Source of the DNA: DASPXY01 sp038227745
Lineage (GTDB): Bacteria; Planctomycetota; Planctomycetia; Gemmatales; Gemmataceae
Length of the DNA: 6,154 nt
Reading direction: 5' to 3'
NCBI GenBank assembly: GCA_038227745.1
Contig: JBBRPS010000641.1
Location: 1-6,154, forward strand
The position numbers and the translations under genes are program-made. The stretch's first letter is position 1, and every line of letters starts with the position of its first letter. Below are positions 3,501 to 6,154 of this stretch, in pieces. The notes beneath the pieces were generated by a model. It was not told where the DNA came from and searched no databases. It saw nothing but the letters and a program-made list of their open reading frames with translations.

Positions 3501-6154
3501 CTTTCCGGCGGCCTCCTACGCGATCCTGGCCCTTTACACGGATAGCAACAACGCCAACGACACCGTCAACTACCTTGCCAGCCCCAAAGTCGCTCCCCTG
3601 ACCGTGCGCGCGGCTGACACGCAACTCCAGGTGGACGATGTCCACATCCAGTACAGCGGCACCGAGGGGAGGTTGGCGCTGATCCAGGCTCGGGTCACCA
3701 GTAGCGGCCAGCCCATCACCGAGGGCATAGTCGATTTCATCGTCGATGGCGTGGGTGAGGTACAGGGCCGGGTGAACGCCGACGGCAACGTTGTCGTCAT
3801 CCCCAACGACCAGGGCGGGCCACTCCCGGTGACCGGCGTCCCGCTGTACGCGCCCCCAGGAAACCACGTCGGCAGCCACACCATCCGGGCCCACTACGCG
3901 GATAACACCAACGTCCAGGGTTACACGAACTACAACGCCTCGGACGACCTCGTCCACCACCTGGTCATCGACCCCGAGAACACGGTCTTCTTCGCGTTCA
4001 CGGCATCACCCGCCACCCTGACCTACTCCAACGGCGTCGGCCAGACCGTCAACGTCTCCGCACAGGTCGAGAGCGACGACAGCAGCGAATTCGCGACCGA
4101 AGGCAACATCACGTTCTCCGCCCCCGGGATGAGCCCTGTAACCGTCTCGGTGGACCGCACGGGTAGTGTGACCACGACCGTGCAGTTGCCGTCCGGCCTC
4201 TTCGGTCTCTACACGCTGATGGCCACCTACACCGACACTCCCAACGCCGACGGCACCACGAACTTGGTGACCTCGAACAGTAGCACCACGGTGACCATCC
4301 AGCCGGACGTGACCGCCCCGGATACGCAGGTGAATTTCGCGGGGGACACGATCGACCCGCTGCAGGTCGTCGCGGACGACGGCCGGGACGCGCTGACCTT
4401 CAGCGCCACCAGGCTGCCGCCCGGGTTGCACATCAGCAGCGCCGGTGTCATTTCGGGAACCATCGACGTTACCGGCTCCGGCCATTACCTTGTCGAGGTC
4501 ATGGCCCAGGATGCGGCGGGGAACACCGGACACGCCTTTTTCACCTGGCAGGTCGGCCTGGTGCCGACCGCGACGGCCCTGGACGTGCCCCGACAGGCGT
4601 TCTACGGGGACACCGTCACGTTCACCGCCACCGTCACGCCGCGGCACCCCGTTGACCTCACGGGCGGCACCGTCGAGTTCCACGACGGCGCTACGATACT
4701 GGGCACGGCCCCCCTCGGCGTCGTCAACGGCCAGTACGTGGCGACGTTCAGCACGTCGGACCTGGCTGTGGGGGACTACCCGGTCCAGGCCGTGTACCTC
4801 GGCGACGGCACCAGCGACGGGAGTGTGTCGGCCGTCGGCAGCTTCGCCGTAACGCCGGCCGCCACGACCCTCATTCTCGACCCCTCCGCCGAGGTGAACG
4901 ACACCGGGCCGGTGTCGCTCACGTTCACCGCCACGGTGGCCGCCGTCTCCCGCATCGGCAAGCAGCCTCACGGGGAGGTCGTGTTCATGATCGACGGCGT
5001 GCAGGTCGGCGCGCCGGTGGCCGTGGACCCCGCCACCGGGATCGCCAAGTCCCTCATGAGCTATGGTGCCGCCAAGGGCCACACGATCACAGCCGTCCAC
5101 GGCAACGACCCCAACTTTGCCGCCAGTTCCGACGACCGCAGCGTGGCCGGGTTGACGGACGACGACGGGCGGGAAATTGCGGTGATCGGGCCGAAGAAGA
5201 TGACGGTCCAGCGCGTGCCGGTTCGCGATTTACCGCCGCTCCCGGCCCACGTGGTGTTGCCGCTCGCGGCGCTCAAGATTGAGATCTCGGGCCTGCTGCC
5301 AGGGGGCAAGGCCCGCGTGATCGAGATCCTGCCCAAGACAATCAAGGTCGGCAACAAATCACTCTCGATCGTGGAGATGAAAAAGGCCCTATACGAGAGG
5401 TACGGCCCGACTCCCAACAACACGAAGGCCCACTGGTACGACTTCAAAAAGCTTCACGCCACCGATCTCGTCGGGGCCAAAATCGACGGTAACGTTGTTA
5501 CCCTGGACCTGGCGGACGGGTTGTTCGACGATGGCCCGCCCGGCGACGGCAACATCCTGGATCCGGGTGGGTTCGCCTTCGTGTTGCCCGACCCGGCCAT
5601 CACCGACGCGCCTCCCGCCGCGGCCCAGGGGCTGCCCATCACCCTGCATAGCACCGTCGATGGCACGGCCAACCCGCTCGGCTACACCTACGAGTGGAGC
5701 GTCACCCGGAGCGCTGACGGCAGTTCGCCTGTCCTGGCCCTCAGCGATTCCGGTGACTCGGTCCGCTTCACGCCGAACGCCCCGGGCGCCTACGTGGTGA
5801 CCCTGACGGCGACGGACGAGGACGGCGTGTCGAACACCACTACCTCCACGATCACGGTGACCAGCCCGCCGACCAGCACCGTCGCGCCCTTGCCGCAGTA
5901 CAGCCCGACTGCCTTCACGGTAACCTGGTCCGGCAGCGACAACAGCGGCACCGGCCTCGCCGGCTTCGACGTCTTCGTCTCGGACAACGACGGTGGCTTT
6001 ACACCGCTCCCGACCGGCACGACGCAGACCTCGACCGTCTTCACCGGCCAGGAGGGCCACACCTACGCCTTCTACAGCGTGGCCGTGGACAACCTCGGCG
6101 GCCGCCAGCCGACGCCCGCCGGCGCCCAGGCGGCGACCACGGTCGCGTTCATCA
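1..6154 (+). CDS. Giant multidomain secreted/surface protein, partial at both ends
   Basis: Frame 1 is open for 2051 codons with no stop, and both termini lie outside the window, so no start, signal peptide, sorting signal or ribosome binding site can be assigned. Domains in order: Gly-rich tract (1-180), beta-helix with choice-of-anchor Q ending (181-401), three ~100-residue repeats (494-787), five Ig-like modules (795-1438), He_PIG-like (1439-1520), two Big_3-like (1521-1718), choice-of-anchor U (about 1753-1861), PKD-like (1862-1957) and FN3-like (1958-2051). I find no cysteine, no transmembrane stretch and no catalytic motif. Codons end mostly in C or G, and only seven TTA/CTA/TCA codons occur. 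Such architectures are known from extracellular giant proteins of Planctomycetes, where adhesion or surface structure is presumed. The coding call is very secure; the function is inferred only from the architecture. No neighbouring gene is visible, so nothing can be said about an operon. Confidence 0.95.
541..1203 (+). other. Parallel beta-helix with choice-of-anchor Q C-terminal signature (residues 181-401)
   Basis: Two helix-rung motifs are visible: LGGAVFN (181-187) followed by VTITNSTFYAN (192-202), and GGAIFN (221-226) followed by VALNDDTLAFN. A third rung reads LNNSILANSSGGNDLV (279-293). The domain ends with the family signature in order: DPQLENLADNGGPTKT (333-348), GSKARGAGD (354-362; usually GSPAIDAGD), DQRGFPR (381-387) and LDLGAWE (395-401; usually DIGAFE). 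This order is typical of choice-of-anchor Q proteins, which are exported and surface-attached. The deviations K-A-R-G for P-A-I-D and W for F are mild divergence. Here the domain is internal, with over 1600 residues after it, so it cannot be the terminal anchor of this protein. Confidence 0.88.
1204..1479 (+). other. Linker with one RTX-like Ca2+-binding nonapeptide (residues 402-493)
   Basis: This beta-rich, Asp/Gly-containing linker joins the beta-helix to the following repeats. Residues 457-465 read GGSGHDTID and fit the RTX consensus GGxGxDxUx (U being a large hydrophobic residue, here Ile464). Only one such motif is visible, so an RTX beta-roll, which needs several in tandem, is not supported. 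Ca2+ binding is possible but unproven. Sequences of the form LxIDGGxGxDTIDV are also common at the start of the ~100-residue repeats found in planctomycete giant proteins, which suits its position directly before those repeats. Confidence 0.5.
1480..2361 (+). repeat. Three diverged ~100-residue protein repeats A, B, C (residues 494-589, 598-689, 698-787)
   Basis: Three consecutive units share the same anchors. A hydrophobic-Asp-Asp triad lies at 513-515 (LDD), 616-618 (LDD) and 716-718 (VDD), giving periods of 103 and 100 residues. A strand of the form L-x-I/L-x-G follows 34-37 residues later (LHIEG, LTLNG, ITLFG). A Thr-rich STxxGTPVxI-like strand then follows (STPTSSSDATVGTYIY, STAVGTPVYINTG, GTPAGTAVTIKPG). 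The pattern resembles the repeats of planctomycete giant proteins written roughly as LNVNDxG...LVLNGGxGNDTFNV...GTPVTINGG. The GGxGND Ca2+-type core has decayed here to GDNFNNN in B and is absent in C. The units are clear as repeats at protein level, but no long identical DNA tracts remain, so they are old duplications. Confidence 0.65.
2383..2700 (+). other. Ig-like module M1 (residues 795-900)
   Basis: The module has an alternating beta pattern: a TTLTVPSVTTSY entry strand, then YDNGVGQSVTLRASV (808-822), EGNVTFVVG (834-842), DYTITATY (868-875) and a closing GTLTI strand. This is the order seen in bacterial Ig-like domains of the Big_3/Big_5 kind. The loop after Tyr875 carries Asp877, Asn880, Asn886 and Ser890 with the spacing shared by M3, M4 and M5. 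The YxNGVGQxV segment is also nearly identical, in protein and in DNA (aacggcgtcggccag), to that of M5 at 1342-1350. Modules like this usually act as spacers or adhesive stalks. Confidence 0.7.
2972..3008 (+). repeat. 37-bp direct repeat, copy 1
   Basis: It begins gcgacggcgg and ends gagatgttac, and matches 3047-3083 at all 37 positions. The bases just outside differ (g before and g after here; a before and c after in copy 2), so the identity ends exactly there. An internal inverted repeat CCAGG-GGGT-CCTGG lies at 2985-2998. In frame it encodes DGGGQGVLGDVT. Confidence 0.93.
3009..3046 (+). other. 38-bp unique segment between the 37-bp repeats
   Basis: This segment is not repeated in the window. 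With one repeat it forms a 75-bp period, a multiple of three, so the frame is kept. It encodes GRAALAPYLAVIS, a hydrophobic stretch unlike the Thr/Asn/Asp-rich surroundings, using codons such as cgt, gct, ttg and ata that are uncommon nearby. It could be a CRISPR-type spacer, or simply the unduplicated middle of an inserted element; the window alone cannot decide. Confidence 0.5.
3047..3083 (+). repeat. 37-bp direct repeat, copy 2
   Basis: It is identical to 2972-3008 over 37 bases and offset by 75. The hairpin CCAGG-GGGT-CCTGG is at 3060-3073. In frame it again encodes DGGGQGVLGDVT. No third copy, intact or obviously degenerate, was found elsewhere in the window on either strand. Confidence 0.93.
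3133..3234 (+). other. Irregular linker after M2 (residues 1045-1078)
   Basis: The linker is Gly/Phe/Pro-rich and then Ser/Ala-rich (AGQGGGLFHPFPG, then FTSASASSEVDVTSD). It repeats the HPF tripeptide found just before the 37-bp repeats at 986-988 and also has a GQGGG element like the GGGQG of those repeats. It does not fit an Ig-like strand pattern. It may belong to the same insertion that disturbed M2, or may be a flexible hinge between M2 and M3. Confidence 0.4.
3235..3615 (+). other. Ig-like module M3 (residues 1079-1205)
   Basis: Strands RVTVTDPGALTYN, KTIDLKAHV, EGSVKFYIV, the SDGNASTTATLPGGFPAASY turn region, AILALY and a PLTV closing strand follow the same order as M1. The loop after Tyr1179 has Asp1181, Asn1184, Asn1190 and Ser1194 at the family spacing. 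The module is slightly longer than M1 because of an AAALPGDPSGQPANV loop before the EGSVKF strand. Bacterial Ig-like fold is inferred from pattern; a spacer or adhesive role is likely. Confidence 0.65.
3616..3981 (+). other. Ig-like module M4 (residues 1206-1327)
   Basis: The module reads DTQLQVDDVHIQYSG, ALIQARVTSSGQPITEGIV (the ITEGxVxF strand matches NEGYVEF of M2), DFIVDG, NADGNVVVI, HTIRAHY and a closing HHLVI strand. The loop after Tyr1299 has Asp1301, Asn1304, Asn1310 and Ser1314, with the same spacing as M1, M3 and M5. An extra QGGPLPVTGVPLYAPPG segment enlarges the turn before the HTIRAHY strand. Confidence 0.65.
3982..4314 (+). other. Ig-like module M5 (residues 1328-1438)
   Basis: The module reads FTASPATLTYSNGVGQTVNVSAQV, EGNITFSA, VTTTVQLPSGLFGLYTLMATY and a closing TTVTI strand. 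It is the closest relative of M1: both contain YxNGVGQxV and EGNxTF. The loop after Tyr1410 has Asp1412, Asn1415, Asn1421 and Ser1425. The similarity to M1 rather than to adjacent M4 suggests block duplication or recombination among modules. Confidence 0.68.
4315..4560 (+). other. He_PIG-like putative Ig module (residues 1439-1520)
   Basis: The stretch LTFSATRLPPGLHIS followed by SAGVISGTIDVTGSGHYLVEV and AQDAAGNTGHAFFTWQV is the classic putative-Ig (He_PIG) signature, in which LPPGLxIxxxGxISGT is highly conserved. This is the single best matched Ig-type module of the protein. It is known from cadherin-like and secreted multidomain bacterial proteins and separates the M1-M5 family from the Big_3-like pair. 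Confidence 0.85.
4561..4860 (+). other. Big_3-like Ig module (residues 1521-1620)
   Basis: PTATALDVPRQAFYGDTVTFTATV, then GGTVEFHDGATILGTAPL, VATFSTSDLAVGDYPVQAVYLGD and a closing SFAVTPA follow the canonical order of bacterial Ig-like domain repeats (TTTxLxxS...GxxVTFTATV...GTVxFxDGxxxLGTxxL...GxHxxxAxYxGD). The match is good along the whole length of about 100 residues, the usual size. The role is structural spacing or adhesion. Confidence 0.85.
4861..5154 (+). other. Big_3-like Ig module, more diverged (residues 1621-1718)
   Basis: ATTLILDPSAEVNDTGPVSLTFTATV opens the module, followed by HGEVVFMIDGVQVGAPVAVD and GHTITAVHGNDPNFAASSDDRSV. The ending HGNDPNFAASS corresponds to the YxGDxNFxxS motif of this family with H for Y. 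An RIGKQPHG insertion lengthens the loop before the EVVFMIDG strand. It directly follows the previous Big_3-like module, as expected for tandem modules. Confidence 0.8.
5155..5583 (+). other. Basic linker and choice-of-anchor U domain (residues 1719-1861)
   Basis: LKIEISGLLPGGKARVIEILP (from 1758) followed by YGPTPNNTKAHWYDF (1801-1815), GAKIDGNVVTLDLADG (1825-1840) and GDGNILDPGGFAFV (1848-1861) gives, in order, the hallmark pieces of choice-of-anchor U domains (GLxPGGxVxVxLxLP, YGPTPxNxxxHWYxF, GAxIxGNxVTLxxxDG, DGxIxDPGG). Residues 1780-1800 form an extra Lys-rich segment between the second strand and YGPTP that I do not expect in the family. Thirteen Lys/Arg lie within residues 1759-1827, making this the only strongly basic part of the protein. 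The domain is usually found near a C-terminal sorting signal; here at least 190 residues follow it. Confidence 0.85.
5584..5871 (+). other. PKD-like module (residues 1862-1957)
   Basis: TDAPPAAAQGLPITLHSTV opens the domain, YTYEWSVTRSADG is the central Tyr-x-Trp strand (W1699 is not implied; the Trp is residue 1899), and FTPNAPGAYVVTLTATDEDGVSNTTTSTITV is the strongly conserved PKD ending (F/YxPxxxGxYxVxLTxTDxDG). Length is close to the usual 85-95 residues. Such modules are extracellular, often in carbohydrate-degrading or surface proteins, and mediate protein-protein or protein-carbohydrate contacts. Confidence 0.8.
5872..6154 (+). other. Fibronectin-type-III-like module, cut by the window edge (residues 1958-2051)
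   Basis: TSTVAPLPQYSPTAFTVTWSGSD, then GLAGFDVFVSDNDGGFTPL, TSTVFTGQEGHTYAFYSVAVDN and PTPAGAQAATTV resemble the FN3-like modules frequent near the C-termini of planctomycete giant proteins (SPxFTVxWSGxD...YDVYVSDNGGxFTxF...FTGxxGHTYxFYSVAxDNxGN). In known relatives this module often precedes a terminal dockerin, FG-GAP or sorting region, but nothing downstream is visible here. The last base of the window is the first base of an incomplete codon. Confidence 0.75.

Noticed and set aside
2185..3960. Long antisense open frame of 591 codons, and similar antisense frames at 157-1005, 1096-1914, 4006-5100 and 5389-6060
   Set aside because: All five share one register, the mirror of the sense codons. 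Antisense stops there can arise only at sense TTA, CTA or TCA codons, which this GC-rich gene nearly lacks; each of these frames ends exactly at such a codon (157, 1096, 2185, 4006, 5389). The products show no recognisable domain.
5488..5502. Perfect inverted repeat GGTAAC-GTT-GTTACC, a possible terminator or operator
   Set aside because: It lies within the choice-of-anchor U coding sequence (DGNVVT), has no following T-tract, and a short palindrome of this size is expected by chance in 6 kb.
1..6154. Promoter, ribosome binding site, tRNA, rRNA or other RNA gene
   Set aside because: There is no intergenic DNA in the window and no cloverleaf or rRNA-like sequence was seen; the frame 1 coding pattern is continuous.

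Overview
The whole window is one protein-coding reading frame on the + strand. Frame 1 runs from base 1 to base 6153 (2051 codons) with no stop, so the gene starts upstream and ends downstream of the window. I see no second gene, RNA gene, promoter or terminator. The DNA is GC-rich and most codons end in C or G. The domain mix is of the kind found in the very large secreted or cell-surface proteins of Planctomycetes, perhaps Gemmataceae-like: a Gly-rich beta-helix with the choice-of-anchor Q ending, stacked Ig-like modules, a choice-of-anchor U domain, and PKD-like and fibronectin-like modules. That taxonomic call is inference from protein style, not from a marker gene.

Layout (residue n corresponds to bases 3n-2 to 3n). 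Residues 1-180 are extremely Gly-rich. Residues 181-401 are a parallel beta-helix ending in the DPQL/DNGGPTKT/DQRGFPR/DLGAWE signature of choice-of-anchor Q proteins. Residues 402-493 hold a linker with one RTX-like GGxGxDxUx nonapeptide. Residues 494-787 are three diverged copies of a roughly 100-residue repeat. Residues 795-1438 are five Ig-like modules (M1-M5). Residues 1439-1520 are a putative-Ig (He_PIG-like) module, and 1521-1718 are two Big_3-like modules. Residues 1719-1861 are a basic linker and a choice-of-anchor U domain. Residues 1862-1957 are PKD-like and 1958-2051 are fibronectin-type-III-like, cut by the window edge.

The most unusual structure is inside module M2. A perfect 37-bp direct repeat (2972-3008 and 3047-3083) flanks a unique 38-bp segment. 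The 75-bp period keeps the reading frame, and each copy carries a small hairpin. It looks like a repeat-spacer-repeat unit embedded in a coding region. It sits exactly where M1, M3, M4 and M5 share a precisely spaced Y-x-D-x2-N-x5-N-x3-S loop motif that M2 lacks. M2 therefore seems to have been remodelled by an insertion.

The protein has no cysteine in the visible 2051 residues and no visible enzymatic domain. A structural, adhesive or surface-layer role outside the cytoplasm is the best supported guess, but the function is unknown.
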